Source of the DNA: DATAPE01 sp034667525
Lineage (GTDB): Bacteria; Actinomycetota; CADDZG01; WHSQ01
NCBI GenBank assembly: GCA_034667525.1
Contig: JAXDJO010000017.1
Coordinates: 76,847-140,846, forward strand
Direction: 5' to 3'
Length of the DNA: 64,000 nucleotides
The translations under genes and the position numbers were made by a program. The notes under the pieces were generated by a model. It was not told where the DNA came from. It did not search any database and worked only from the letters and a program-made list of their open reading frames with translations. This document shows positions 33,337-44,000 of this stretch, piece by piece. Numbering within the stretch: the first letter of the stretch is position 1; the number at the start of each line of letters is the position of its first letter.

Positions 33337-34851
33337 ATGGACCTTGCTCGCGACTCCTCGATCGACCAGGCCAACACCGTTCCGCACCGGATCGGCGGGG
33401 CCGCCTCGCTCCAAACACCGGAGCGAGTCGGTGACGTCTACGATCCGGCCACCGGCCGAATAGCGAAACAGGTCGCCTTCGCCTCGCCGCCGGATGTGGA
33501 TCGAGCGGTGTCCGCAGCCCGTGCCGCGTTTCCCATGTGGCGCGATCTCCCGCTGGCTCGACGGACCAGAATCATCTTTGCCTTCCGCGAGCTCCTGCAA
33601 CAACGCAAGGAGGACCTCGCTCGCCTGATCACTGCGGAGCACGGAAAGGTTCTCTCGGACGCCATGGGAGAGGTCGAGCGGGGGGCCGAGGTGGTCGACT
33701 TCGCTTGTGGTCTCCCACATCTGCTGAAGGGTGAGTTCTCGGAGAACGTCTCCACCGGCATCGACACCTATTCCATCCGTCAACCGCTCGGCGTCGTCGC
33801 CGGCATCACACCCTTCAACTTCCCGGCGATGGTGCCCATGTGGATGTTCCCGATTGCGATCGCGTGCGGGAACACATTCATCCTCAAGCCTTCCGAGAAA
33901 GATCCTTCAGCCCCCAACATGCTGGTGGAGCTTTTCGAAGAGGCCGGCCTCCCACCCGGAGTGATGAACGTGGTGCATGGCGACAAAGTGGCCGTCGACT
34001 CTTTGTTGCTACACCCAGACGTCGCCGCGGTGAGCTCTGTGGGATCAACCCCGGTAGCTCGCTACATCTATGAGACCGCTGCCGCGGCAGGCAAGAGGGT
34101 GCAGGCGTTGGGGGGCGCAAAGAATCACATGGTCGTGATGCCGGATGCCGACATGGACGCGACCGCCGATGCGGTGGTTGGCTCCGCCTACGGCTCTGCA
34201 GGCGAACGGTGTATGGCTATCTCGGCCGTGGTGGCCGTGGGACCGGCAGGCGATTCATTGATGGAAGCAGTTAAGCCGCGGATCGAAGCTCTTCACGTCG
34301 CCGCCGGTACCGCCGAGGGCGCCGAGATGGGCCCGCTCGTCACCGGCGCCCACCGCGACAAGGTGGTCTCCTTCGTCGAGGCCGGTGTTGCTGAGGGGGC
34401 CGCGCTCATCTTGGACGGCAGAGACAAGACCTCAGGATCGGAAGGCTTCTTCCTTGGCCCCTGTCTGTTCGACCACGTCGAGCCCTCGATGTCCATCTAC
34501 CGGGAAGAGATCTTCGGGCCGGTGCTGTCGGTGGTGCGAGTGGAGACCTTTGAAGAGGCCGTCGCGCTCGTCAACTCGAATCCATACGGCAACGGAACCG
34601 CCATCTTCACCTCCAGCGGGGCGGCGGCGCGTGCCTTCCAACGCGAGATCGAGGTTGGCATGGTCGGCATAAACGTTCCCATCCCGGTTCCGATGGCGTT
34701 CTATTCGTTCGGGGGATGGAAAAGCTCACTCTTCGGTGACGCGCACGTGCACGGGATGGATGGAGTACGTTTCTACACTCGCTCCAAGGTGGTGACATCC
34801 CGTTGGCCGGCTCCGCCTCCGGGGTCACAATTGGGTTTTCCGACCAATTAG
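33337..34851 (+). CDS. mmsA: CoA-acylating methylmalonate-semialdehyde dehydrogenase
   Basis: A 504-residue aldehyde dehydrogenase of the MmsA subfamily, which turns methylmalonate semialdehyde (or malonate semialdehyde) into propionyl- or acetyl-CoA during valine, inositol or beta-alanine breakdown. NAD-binding and catalytic regions: GITPFNFPAMVPMWMFPIA, SSVGSTPVARYIY, GGAKNHMVVMPDAD, and the active-site Cys in GSAGERCMAIS. MmsA lacks the usual general-base Glu of other ALDHs, consistent with the sequence QALGGAKNH here. Stands alone. Confidence 0.92.
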   Translation: MDLARDSSIDQANTVPHRIGGAASLQTPERVGDVYDPATGRIAKQVAFASPPDVDRAVSAARAAFPMWRDLPLARRTRIIFAFRELLQQRKEDLARLITAEHGKVLSDAMGEVERGAEVVDFACGLPHLLKGEFSENVSTGIDTYSIRQPLGVVAGITPFNFPAMVPMWMFPIAIACGNTFILKPSEKDPSAPNMLVELFEEAGLPPGVMNVVHGDKVAVDSLLLHPDVAAVSSVGSTPVARYIYETAAAAGKRVQALGGAKNHMVVMPDADMDATADAVVGSAYGSAGERCMAISAVVAVGPAGDSLMEAVKPRIEALHVAAGTAEGAEMGPLVTGAHRDKVVSFVEAGVAEGAALILDGRDKTSGSEGFFLGPCLFDHVEPSMSIYREEIFGPVLSVVRVETFEEAVALVNSNPYGNGTAIFTSSGAAARAFQREIEVGMVGINVPIPVPMAFYSFGGWKSSLFGDAHVHGMDGVRFYTRSKVVTSRWPAPPPGSQLGFPTN

Positions 34852-34875
34852 CCCTCCGGCTACAACACTCAACAC

Positions 34876-36009
34876 GTGAGGCAAGAGCTCGTTTACCGAA
34901 GGCGGCGCATGGTCGTAGCCGTCCTGCTTCTCGTCGTGATCGCGGGGATAGCGATCACGGCTCGAGCTGTAAGTGGGAACGACTCGACCGCGCCACCACA
35001 GCGCCCCCTGGCGCAGGATGGATCGACGCCCTCGCCGACGGCTTCTAGCGCCGGTCCTACGCTTGCCCCACCGCCGGCGCCCATACCCGGTTACCTGCTG
35101 ATAGCCGACCGCGGCAACGACAGGTTGCTGCTGGTCGACGGCGCCAAACACGTCCTGTGGCGCTATCCGCATGGACGGCCCGCCTACCCCTTCCATTTCG
35201 ACGATGACTCCTTTTTCAGTCATGACTACAAGCAGATCATCACGAACCAGGAGGACCAGAACACGATCGAGATCCTCTCTTTCCCCCAGGGCAAGGTGGT
35301 GTGGCACTACGGTCATCCGAACGTTGCAGACTCGGCGCACGGGTACCTGAGCACGCCTGATGACGCCTATCTTCTCGGGAACTCGACCCGCACCGTGGCA
35401 GACGTTGGCAACTGCAGGATCCTTTTCATCTCGTCTGCAAAGAAGATCGTCAGACAGATCGGGACGACTGGAGTCTGCGGTCATGACCCTCCACGACTGC
35501 TGAGCGCTCCCAATGGGGACACCCCATATTCGGGCGGAAGGATGCTGATCACCGAGATCACGGGATCATGGATCGATGCGATTGGCCCCCATAACAAGCT
35601 CCTCTGGACCGTGCAGGCACCGGTCGCCTACCCGTCGGATGCCCAGTGGCTGGGCCATGGCCGGATTCTCCTGGCCGACTACTCGTCCCCGGGTCACATA
35701 CTGATCATGACCAAAGGGGGCCGGGTGTTGTGGCGCTACGGTCCGGCGTCAGGGCCCGGCGCGCTGGACCATCCCTCGCTGGCCTTGCGTTTGCCGAACG
35801 GACTGATCGCCGTCAACGATGACTACAACGATCGCGTGGTTCTCATCGACCCCGCGAAGAAACGCATCGTCTGGCAGTACGGAATCACACACCAGGCCGG
35901 GACCGCTGACGGATTTCTGAACACCCCCGATGGCATGGATTTCCTTCCGTACAAGGTCGCCGCCCAGAATCCTGCCATCGCCGCGCTCGTGGGACAAAAG
36001 AGGCACTGA
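34876..36009 (+). CDS. membrane-anchored beta-propeller (arylsulfotransferase/PQQ-like)
   Basis: A 377-residue protein starting with GTG at 34876. A signal anchor at residues 12-32 (MVVAVLLLVVIAGIAITARAV) is followed by a Ser/Thr/Pro linker and repeated blades with the pattern LIADRGNDRLLLVD, VLWRYP, VVWHYG, ILLADY, RVLWRYG, IVWQYG. This resembles NHL/PQQ-like propellers and the ASST N-terminal fold, but no catalytic residues can be assigned. Exposed outside the membrane; role unknown. Confidence 0.75.
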   Translation: MRQELVYRRRRMVVAVLLLVVIAGIAITARAVSGNDSTAPPQRPLAQDGSTPSPTASSAGPTLAPPPAPIPGYLLIADRGNDRLLLVDGAKHVLWRYPHGRPAYPFHFDDDSFFSHDYKQIITNQEDQNTIEILSFPQGKVVWHYGHPNVADSAHGYLSTPDDAYLLGNSTRTVADVGNCRILFISSAKKIVRQIGTTGVCGHDPPRLLSAPNGDTPYSGGRMLITEITGSWIDAIGPHNKLLWTVQAPVAYPSDAQWLGHGRILLADYSSPGHILIMTKGGRVLWRYGPASGPGALDHPSLALRLPNGLIAVNDDYNDRVVLIDPAKKRIVWQYGITHQAGTADGFLNTPDGMDFLPYKVAAQNPAIAALVGQKRH

Positions 36010-36052
36010 CCGAGGCGCGCCACGCCCTCGTTGCCGGGTTGCGCACCTGCAG

Positions 36053-37054
36053 CTACCTCTGCGATTCGACGGAGAGGACGCTCGAGACAGGTCCGCTCGG
36101 TCCTCTGCCACCAACGACGATCAGGCGTCCTCCTTCGCCTGCAACTCCCGCATCCGATAGGGGTTGGGGCAGGGAGCCTGCAACGCGCACTGCTCCACCG
36201 GCGTCGACCACGAGGATCTGTCGGTGTGGGCGGAGGCGCCGGCCGAGTCCGCCGACGATGCACATCACACCGCTGAGGATGGCCGCACCCGCGTGCATAA
36301 GCGGGTAGGGCAGCCTTCCGATCTTGCTGACACGGGAATCTGCAGGAGAGAACCGATAGACGTTACGTGTCGGGCCGGTCGTGGACAATCCGCCTGCTAT
36401 CAGGAGGGTCCCCTCAGAGGCGGCGACCGCCGTATAGCGCAAGCCAAGTGGCAGGTGACCTACAACGCGCACCTTGCCCCCGGTGAACGAGAGGATGCGA
36501 TCCGAGAATGCACTCCCCGTGTAGCCACCAACGATGTAGGCGGTGGTGCCGATGACGGCAACCGAAACGTCGGACAGCGGCGCCGGGAGATTGGCGACCG
36601 TTGTCACGGTTCCTGCGGCCAGGTCGAGCCTTTCGATCGTGCGGTAACTCGTGAGATGACCACCTCCGAACAGAAATACCTTTCCCCCTAGCGAGGCTGC
36701 GGCCGCATCGTGCGTCGGTAGGTTCAATTGACCCACCGACGAAACACCGGAGGGAAGGATCCGCAAGACACTGGAGACGGAAGAGTCCGCTGAATCCAGT
36801 CCACCAAGGGCATATACGGCCTGGCCTTGCGACGCCGTCGCGGGGTCCTGCAGCGCACTGGGCAGCCGCGCGATGCGATGCACCGATACCCGTAATGGCT
36901 GTGGGCTCGAGGGGCTCGAGTGTGACGGCGAGCGGGATCTCTTGGACCGCGACACGCCCCCTGTTCCATGACTGCAGGCGCCCACGAACAGCGCGAGCAC
37001 GACCACCACAGGGGTCAGCCCGCGGTGTATGGCCCCTCGTCTTGATCGCGGCAA
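36053..37054 (-). CDS. Kelch-repeat lipoprotein
   Basis: A 333-residue exported propeller. The N-terminus RRGAIHRGLTPVVVVLALFVGAC is a lipoprotein signal with a lipobox (FVGAC). Six or so Kelch blades follow, each with a Gly-Gly pair: AVYALGGLDS, KVFLFGGGHL, TAYIVGGYTG, TLLIAGGLST, VMCIVGGLGR, LIVVGGRG. The TTG at 37054 is chosen because it gives a normal-length signal and avoids overlapping the upstream gene; the frame extends to 37102. Same strand and ten bases after the F420-type oxidoreductase. Confidence 0.75.
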   Translation of the reverse strand: MPRSRRGAIHRGLTPVVVVLALFVGACSHGTGGVSRSKRSRSPSHSSPSSPQPLRVSVHRIARLPSALQDPATASQGQAVYALGGLDSADSSVSSVLRILPSGVSSVGQLNLPTHDAAAASLGGKVFLFGGGHLTSYRTIERLDLAAGTVTTVANLPAPLSDVSVAVIGTTAYIVGGYTGSAFSDRILSFTGGKVRVVGHLPLGLRYTAVAASEGTLLIAGGLSTTGPTRNVYRFSPADSRVSKIGRLPYPLMHAGAAILSGVMCIVGGLGRRLRPHRQILVVDAGGAVRVAGSLPQPLSDAGVAGEGGRLIVVGGRGPSGPVSSVLSVESQR

Positions 37055-37064
37055 CTGCGTCGAA

Positions 37065-38018
37065 CTACCCCGCCTTGGAAAGGGTTCTGCCCGCGAGCTC
37101 AACTGTCTCGAGGTCGTAAACGTCGGCGATGTTGAAGACGAGCCCGTCGAGACCCGCCTCCAGGTACTGCTCCACCTGTTCGAGGACCGAGTCCGGGTCG
37201 CCCGCCACGAAGTAACCCTTGTAACGTTCCTGGGGCATGTTGCGCTGTTGCCTGACCGTGGCTCCTTTCGCCTCCGCGTCTGCTGTTGTGGGTGCGATCA
37301 CCAGGCCCCCAAGACGAGTCTTGGTGATCTCGGCGGGGTCGCGGCCCACCTCCTCGCAATGGCGCTCGAGCACCTCGACCTTGTGACGGATCTCGTTCAG
37401 ATCTCCAAAGAAATTACAGGCGTCCGCGTACTGCGCGACCAGACGAAGAGTTCTCTTCTCTCCACCTCCACCGACGAGGATGGGGATGCCCGTGCGGCGG
37501 ATCGGGCGCGGGTGATTGAAGACGTCGCTCACGTGGTAATAGCGACCTTCGAAAGTGGTTCGCTCTTGGGTGAACATCGCACGACAGATCTGCAGCGCTT
37601 CCTCGAGGCGGTCCATCCGCTCTTTTACCGCGGGGAACTCGAATCCGAAGGCGCGGTGCTCGCTCTCGTTCCAGGCGGCGCCGATACCGAGGATGGCTCG
37701 GCCGGCAGAGACGAGGTCGAGAGTCGTGACTTCCTTTGCCAACAGTGCCGGGTTGCGGTACGTCACCCCTGTGACCATCGTGCCGAGCGAGACTCTCGAC
37801 GTCCGCGCCGCCAAGCCCCCGAGCAGTGTGTACGCCTCCAGCATCGGATCCGTCTCGGGCCCGACCATGCCGATCTGATACAGGTGATCCATCACCCAGA
37901 CCGAATCAAAGCCGGAGCGTTCGGCGGCCTGGGCGATGCTGGCGATGGTTTCGAACATCTCCTCGTCGGCAACGTCGGGAAAGGTGAAGTTCGGGATCTG
38001 AAGCCCGAAGCGGGTCAC
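37065..38018 (-). CDS. LLM-class F420-dependent oxidoreductase
   Basis: A 317-residue luciferase-like TIM barrel. The N-terminus TRFGLQIPNF, the segment FDSVWVMDHL, SLGTMVTGVTYRNPALLAKEVTTLD and IPILVGGGGEKRTLRLVAQYADACNF are typical of actinobacterial F420-dependent LLM proteins. Cofactor choice (F420 rather than FMN) is from family knowledge. GTG 38018 is preferred: GGAGGA lies seven bases upstream; GTG 38024 is in frame but too close. Substrate unknown. Confidence 0.88.
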   Translation of the reverse strand: MTRFGLQIPNFTFPDVADEEMFETIASIAQAAERSGFDSVWVMDHLYQIGMVGPETDPMLEAYTLLGGLAARTSRVSLGTMVTGVTYRNPALLAKEVTTLDLVSAGRAILGIGAAWNESEHRAFGFEFPAVKERMDRLEEALQICRAMFTQERTTFEGRYYHVSDVFNHPRPIRRTGIPILVGGGGEKRTLRLVAQYADACNFFGDLNEIRHKVEVLERHCEEVGRDPAEITKTRLGGLVIAPTTADAEAKGATVRQQRNMPQERYKGYFVAGDPDSVLEQVEQYLEAGLDGLVFNIADVYDLETVELAGRTLSKAG

Positions 38019-38314
38019 TGTCACGTCGTCCTCCTCGATGTTGGTCGCAGGTGTGGCATCCGCAGCAAACCCTGCCACTACAGGAGAGATGTTCGCGCCG
38101 GCCGGCGACACCCCTGGGAAGAGCGGTGGTTGGCTCTCGCAGGGCTGTCCCCTCGCGCCCATTCGTAGAAAAATGAAGCTGGGCTAGGACCGTTTGTCCC
38201 AGTTCGGCCCTGTTACTGATCGGCTGCTGTCGATCCCATCGCCGCCGCGAGGTTCCCGCGACTGGGCTGAGCCTCCATAATTGCTCCGTTTGGTTGTCGA
38301 TAAAAGGGGGCTGC
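38019..38314. other. 296-base divergent intergenic region
   Basis: Lies between the LLM oxidoreductase and the secreted propeller. It should hold both promoters. A CATAAT hexamer at 38276-38281 precedes the propeller start by about 33 bases and is a candidate -10. I see no gene here. Confidence 0.4.
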
Positions 38315-40114
38315 ATGAGTAGCAAGAGCCGACCGTGGTTCCGCTCCATCGCTCTGGGCTTGGGCATTGCAATGTTGACGCTCGCTGGGTCGGCCGTCGC
38401 CGCATCGGGTGACACGCTGGTCAACGTCGCCAGTCCTACCGGACCCTTCTCCCAGAACAAGCAGAACGAACCCGCTCTCGCCGTTGATGCCAGCCATAAC
38501 AACGTGCTGGCGGCCGGTTCAAACGACGAGATCGACGAAGAGGCCTGCAACGCCGGTGCCGACAACACCTGCCCCTTCACGCCGGGCGTCGGCGTCTCCG
38601 GGATCTACTTCTCGTTCGACAACGGCCAGACGTGGACTCAGCCCACCTATCGCGGCTTGACCGCACGCGATTGCCTCGGTCAAGTTGGTAACAACGATCC
38701 TGATTGCACCCCACAGGTGGGTCCGATCGGCACGTTGCCCAAGTACTACGAGAACGGCCTGGTGTCTGATGGCGATCCTGCGCTTGCATTCGGGCCGGTT
38801 TATAAGAACGGGTCATTCAGTTGGTCGAACGGCTCGCGGCTCTACTACGCCAACCTGACCTCGAACCTGAGTGGGACCACGGCGGGCACGATCAAGGGGT
38901 TCGAAGGCGTGGCAGTCTCCCGCTTGGACGCCCCCGCCTCGACGGGACTCACGCCCGCCATCGTCGCGAACCAGAACAATTGGAAGGCGCCTGTTATCGC
39001 CTCCAAGCAGAACGCCGCGCTCTTCTCCGACAAGGAGCAGGTCTGGGCGGACAACGCGTCCTCGAGTCCTTTCTTCGGACACGTGTACGTGTGCAGCGGT
39101 GCTTTCCGCGGAGGTCCGGGTGCTTCGCAGCCGCTCATGGTCTCGACCTCGACGAACGGCGGCAACACTTGGACGACCAAGCAGGTGACCCCCGCGACCA
39201 ACAACACGAGCAGTCGCAACGGCTTCGGAAGGTCAGGCTGCACTATCCGCACCGACAGTAACGGGGTCGTTTACGTGTTCGCCGAGCAGTTCGGCTCCGG
39301 TACTCCTTCGACGAGCTACCACATCATGGTCAAGTCGTACGACGGGGGTGCCACCTGGACGCGGCCGCGCAAGCTGTTCCCGGTGATCGACCCGTGCTTC
39401 GTCATCGAACCGTCCATCGGACGCTGCGTCGAAGACGGCATCGGTGGCGCTCGCAACGATCTCGCGGCTTCACCAAGCGTTGACATCGCCAACGGTGCCC
39501 CCACCGGCGCCGATGCCACGAACGAGATCATCGATTCGTGGGTAGATGGACGCTCCGGCCTGAACCACGAGCACGTCATGGTTTCGTACTCCGGAGATGG
39601 TGCTCAGAGCTTCACTGCGCCTCGTGCCGTCGAGAGCCCAGGGGATCGCGGCTACTACGCGGCCCCCGCACTATCACCTAACGGGACCGACGCTTGGTTG
39701 GTCTACAACGCCTACACCACTCCATTCCGGAACAACACCACCCAGACTCGGGGATTGGTCGGTGTGGTCAAGCATGCCGACATCACGGCCGGCGGCCGGA
39801 TCGGTACATTCACCGAGATCCACAGGGGGGCCGTAGGCGATCCACGCGCTTCGAGTCAGAACGGGCTGCAAGCCGAGTTCCTCGGTGATTACGTCTACGC
39901 AGTCGCCACGCGGACCTACGGAGCAGGGGTATGGAACGATGCTCGTAATGCTGGCGTGTGTGGTGCGATCAACACCTACCGTCAGAAGCTGCACAACTAC
40001 GCAGCCGGGTTGACCACGACGCTACCGACGCCACCGCCGGTAGAACAGGTGTGCCCATTCAACTTCGGTAACACCGACATCTACGGCGGTTCCTACGCCG
40101 ATCCCACTCCCTAG
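38315..40114 (+). CDS. secreted sialidase-like (BNR) beta-propeller protein
   Basis: A 599-residue exported protein. A Sec signal ends near residue 30 (LGIAMLTLAGSAVAASG). The mature part has Asp-box-like turns (SFDNGQTWTQ, STNGGNTWTT, SYDGGATWTR), typical of sialidase/BNR propellers. There are about ten cysteines in pairs, consistent with an extracellular, disulfide-bonded protein. The catalytic Arg triad of true sialidases cannot be assigned, so a binding or unknown hydrolase role is possible. ATG 38315 has AGGGGG four bases upstream. A strong terminator follows the gene. Confidence 0.8.
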   Translation: MSSKSRPWFRSIALGLGIAMLTLAGSAVAASGDTLVNVASPTGPFSQNKQNEPALAVDASHNNVLAAGSNDEIDEEACNAGADNTCPFTPGVGVSGIYFSFDNGQTWTQPTYRGLTARDCLGQVGNNDPDCTPQVGPIGTLPKYYENGLVSDGDPALAFGPVYKNGSFSWSNGSRLYYANLTSNLSGTTAGTIKGFEGVAVSRLDAPASTGLTPAIVANQNNWKAPVIASKQNAALFSDKEQVWADNASSSPFFGHVYVCSGAFRGGPGASQPLMVSTSTNGGNTWTTKQVTPATNNTSSRNGFGRSGCTIRTDSNGVVYVFAEQFGSGTPSTSYHIMVKSYDGGATWTRPRKLFPVIDPCFVIEPSIGRCVEDGIGGARNDLAASPSVDIANGAPTGADATNEIIDSWVDGRSGLNHEHVMVSYSGDGAQSFTAPRAVESPGDRGYYAAPALSPNGTDAWLVYNAYTTPFRNNTTQTRGLVGVVKHADITAGGRIGTFTEIHRGAVGDPRASSQNGLQAEFLGDYVYAVATRTYGAGVWNDARNAGVCGAINTYRQKLHNYAAGLTTTLPTPPPVEQVCPFNFGNTDIYGGSYADPTP

Positions 40115-40130
40115 GGAGAGGTTCAGATCA

Positions 40131-40165
40131 AGAGGGGGACGCCGGTCGGCGTCCCCCTCTTCTTT
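40131..40165 (+). terminator. intrinsic terminator
   Basis: A 13-base perfect stem, AGAGGGGGACGCC (40131-40143) with GGCGTCCCCCTCT (40148-40160), closed by a four-base loop and followed by TCTTT. It ends the transcript of the secreted propeller gene 16 bases after its stop. Confidence 0.92.
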
Positions 40166-40204
40166 GAGACCGAGGGACGACGCGCTCTGTAGGGTGATGG
40201 CCAC

Positions 40205-41047
40205 ATGACTCAGCCTCTCGACGATGGATTCTTCGGTCCTGATTCAGTGACGTGGCGCATCCACGCGCATCGCTGCATGCTGGTGGGCGGGATCCGCGCG
40301 CTGCTCCTACAGGCGTTGAACTCGCGCGCGATGGCGGCAGTTGCCGACTTCAGCACCTACAAGAGCGCACCCTGGCAGCGGCTGACAAGTACCTCGATCT
40401 ACCTGATAGATACGGTCTTTGGAGATACCGAAACTGCAGAGGCTGCAGCCCAGCGCGTTCGCCGGATCCATCGGTCCATCAAGGGTGTCGACAGTTTCAC
40501 GGGCGAGCCCTACAGCGCGGAAGATCCCGAGCTGTTGCTGTGGATCCACGCCGCCGAGGTCGATTCTTTCCTGGAGGGCTATCGCCACTTCGGCCCCCCT
40601 ATCTCCGACGACGACGCGAATCGTTATGTGGCCGAGATGGTGAGTGCGGCGGAACTGATCGGTCTCGACGCGGCCGGGGTCCCGTCTTCGGTGGGGGAGT
40701 TGCACGATTACATGGATGGTCAGGAGCTGGTCGCCTCACCGGCAGCCCGCGAGGCGCTCTGGTTCATCCTCAAGCCGCCGGTTCCGTGGCCGGGCGGCAA
40801 GTGGCCGGCGATACCGGGAGGCCGCTTGGTGGCCGAGGTTCCCGCGCGCATCGGATGGGCGGTTCCGTCGGGGGCCGCGGCCGCGATATTGCCCCCGCGC
40901 GCACTGCGCGCCTATAACTTGCCGAATGTGCAGCCCAGCGAGCCTTTCTTCCGGCTTGCGTTGCCCGCGTTCTTCATAGCTATGCGAGCCGCCGCGGGCC
41001 CCCCTCCCGGGATCGAGACGCTGCGAGCGAGGGGGTTCGCGGCGTAA
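40205..41047 (+). CDS. oxygenase MpaB family protein (DUF2236)
   Basis: A 280-residue DUF2236/MpaB-family protein. The conserved N-terminal WRIHAHRCMLVGGIRALLLQAL contains an HxxR-type motif used for haem b binding in this family, and LLWIHAAEVDSFLEGYRHF near residue 110 holds the second conserved His. Members include the latex-clearing protein Lcp and the fungal MpaB oxygenase. Here the substrate is unknown. It is followed by the cyclase/ATPase gene after 46 bases. Confidence 0.85.
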   Translation: MTQPLDDGFFGPDSVTWRIHAHRCMLVGGIRALLLQALNSRAMAAVADFSTYKSAPWQRLTSTSIYLIDTVFGDTETAEAAAQRVRRIHRSIKGVDSFTGEPYSAEDPELLLWIHAAEVDSFLEGYRHFGPPISDDDANRYVAEMVSAAELIGLDAAGVPSSVGELHDYMDGQELVASPAAREALWFILKPPVPWPGGKWPAIPGGRLVAEVPARIGWAVPSGAAAAILPPRALRAYNLPNVQPSEPFFRLALPAFFIAMRAAAGPPPGIETLRARGFAA

Positions 41048-41093
41048 GCGCTTAGCCCCTTGCCGGGACGGGCCCAAGCCATAGGCTCAAGCT

Positions 41094-44000
41094 ATGCAGG
41101 TTTGCCCCAACTGCGGCGAGGAGAACCCGCAGCGCTTCCGCTTGTGCGGATTCTGTGGAGCTTCGCTCCGCCCTGAAGCGGGAGATGAGGGTGAGGAGCG
41201 CAAGGTGGTCTCGGCACTATTCGTGGACATCGTCGGCTTCACGGCCCGCTCCCACAAGGCAGACCCCGAGGATGTGGTGGCGGCCCTGGCTCCCTACCAA
41301 GCTCGGCTGCGGCACGAGATCGAGCGGTTCGGAGGACTGCGCGAGAAGTTCATCGGCGATGCGGTGGTGGGCGTCTTTGGGGCCCCCATAGCGCACGAAG
41401 ACGATGCCGAGCGCGCCGTTCGGGCCGCTCTGAGCATCATCGATGCCATCGAGGAGCTGAACCGCAAGGATCCGTCGCTCGATCTCGCCGTAAGGGCTGC
41501 GGTCAATACGGGCGAGGGATTGGTCTCCTTGCGTGCTGCCCATCGCGCCGGTGAGGGGATCGTTACGGGCGACGTGGTCAACACGGCATCCCGGCTCCAG
41601 GGAGTTGCTCCCGTGGGAGGAGTGGTTGTCGGCGAATTGACTTACCGTTCGACGAAAAACTCCATCACCTACGAAGAACTCGAACCCGTAACCGTAAAGG
41701 GCAAGCCGGAGCCGGTGCCGGTGTGGCGGGCCATCGCGCCCCGCAGCCTGATCACGATCGATCGCGTCGCGGACGCGAGCACTCCCTTCGTCGGCCGGAA
41801 GTACGACCTGCTCGCTTTGGAGGCTCTCTATAGCAGAGCGCTCCACGAGAATTCGGTGCAGCTGGTAACCATCGTGGGAGAGCCGGGCGTGGGGAAGAGC
41901 CGGCTTCTCGTCGAGTTCGCATCTTTCGTGGAGCGCGAGCCGGAGCTCGTCCAGTGGCGCCAGGGGAGGTGCTTACCGTACGGGGAGGGGATCACGTTCT
42001 GGCCGCTCTCGGAGATCATCAAAGCTCAGGCAGGCATCCTCGAGTCTGACGGGATTGAGCAGGCCTCGAGCAAGCTGGACTCCGCTATCGAAGAGGTGAT
42101 CGAGGATGAGTCGGAGCGGGAGTGGTTCAAGTCACGGCTTGCCCCGCTGGTGGGTGCGAAGAGCTCGGATGAGACGGAGATAGTCGACCGCGGCGAGTCG
42201 TTCACTGCGTGGAGACGGTTCTTGGAGGCCGAGGCTTGCCGCAGGCCTCTTATCCTCGTTTTCGAAGACCTTCATTGGGCAGACCCGGCAACCGTGGAGT
42301 TCATCGAGCATCTCGTCGATTGGTCCGACGCCATTCCCTTGTTCGTCATCTGTGTAGCGCGCCCCGAGCTGTACGACAACCGTCCCGGGTGGGGGGGAGG
42401 CAAACACAATTCGAACACGATCGGTCTGTCGCCTCTGAGTGACGAGGAAACCGCGCGCTTGATCGCTCAGTTGGTTCCCGAGGAGAAGGTGTCGGACGAG
42501 ATCCGCGCCTCCCTTCTCGAGCGCGCGGGTGGAAATCCGCTTTACGCCGAAGAGTTCGCTCGGATGCTCCTGGAGAGCGATTTTGTGACAGCGAATGGTT
42601 CGTCCGCACCCGGCGCAAAGCAAGTTCCATTTCCCGAGACCCTCCAGGCTCTCATTGCTGCGCGCCTTGATGGCCTCTCCCCGGCGCAGAAGCCGATCCT
42701 TCAGGACGCCTCGGTGGCGGGGCGGAGCTTCTGGTCCGGCGCGCTTTGCTCTATCGGTGGAGCCGACGAGTCGACGGTTCGTCAGGCTCTTCACGAGCTC
42801 ACCGTCAAGGAGCTGGTCCGGCCGGCACGTACGTCATCGATGGAGAGCCAGGACGAGTACTCGTTCTGGCACGCTCTGATCCGTGAGGTGGCGTACGGCC
42901 AGATACCCAGGGTCGCCCGCTTCCGGAAACACTGGGCCATGGCCACCTGGATCGAGCACATCACCGAGGATGGGGCAGCCGAACGAGCCGAGTTGATCGT
43001 CCATCATTACCGGCAAGCTCTCGCGTTGGCGCGAGCCGCCGGCGCACACGAAGAGATTCACCTGCTGGAAGAGGGGACCCGGCGCTTCTTAGTCATGGCC
43101 GGAGACCGTGCAGTCCCCCTTGATGCAGCGAAATCGGCCGGTTATTACGCGGAGGCACTGGACCTTCTCCCTTCCGGCGATCCGGCGCGAGGAGAGATCT
43201 TGGTCAAGGCATCGGAAGTCTGCGGAGGCCTTGGCCGGTTCGAAGAGAGCAAGCACTACCTCACCGACGCTCTCGCGGAGTTTCGCGCGTCCGGCCAACT
43301 TGCTCAGGAAGGTACTGCTCTGGCCAAGCTGGCGAAGTCTTACCGCGACAGTGGCGACACCGAGCGATCACGCGAGCTCATGGGCGAGGCGATCGCGATC
43401 CTCGAGCAAGAGGGGTCCCCTGACGACCTCGCCTTCGCATACGTGCAGAGAGCAGGCGATCAGTTGTTCTCCGGCGCACCGGCGGAAGCGTTATTGCTGA
43501 CTGATAGGGCTCTCCGTCTGGCTGAAGACTCGAGCAACCCTGAAAATGAGGCCCGCGCTCTCGCGGTCATGGGACTTGCTCGCGGCGAGCTAGGTGACGA
43601 TTCTGGGATCAAAGATCTGCGACGGGCTCTCGACATCACGCGAGATCTCGGCAAGCCCAGCTGGATAAGCAATGCATATGTTGCACTTGCGTACGCGACG
43701 TGGCTGAGTGAAGGCCCGGCAGAAGCCGAAACCTTGTACAAGCAGGCGATCGAGGTCGGGGACCGGCGGGGGGTGACCGGCGATTCGATGTGGGCGCGCG
43801 CCGAGTCGGTGTGGCCTCTGTTCGATCTTGGGAGATGGGATGACGTTTTGGAACGCACCGAAGATGTCGTCGAATGGGAGCGCACCCAGGGCGGTTCCCA
43901 GCTGCGCGCCATGACGTTCCCCTATAAAGCAGCGGTCCTTCTTCATCGCGGCCGAGTCAAAGAAGCGGTCACTCTGGCGGAGAGCTTTCTTCCGCTCGCG

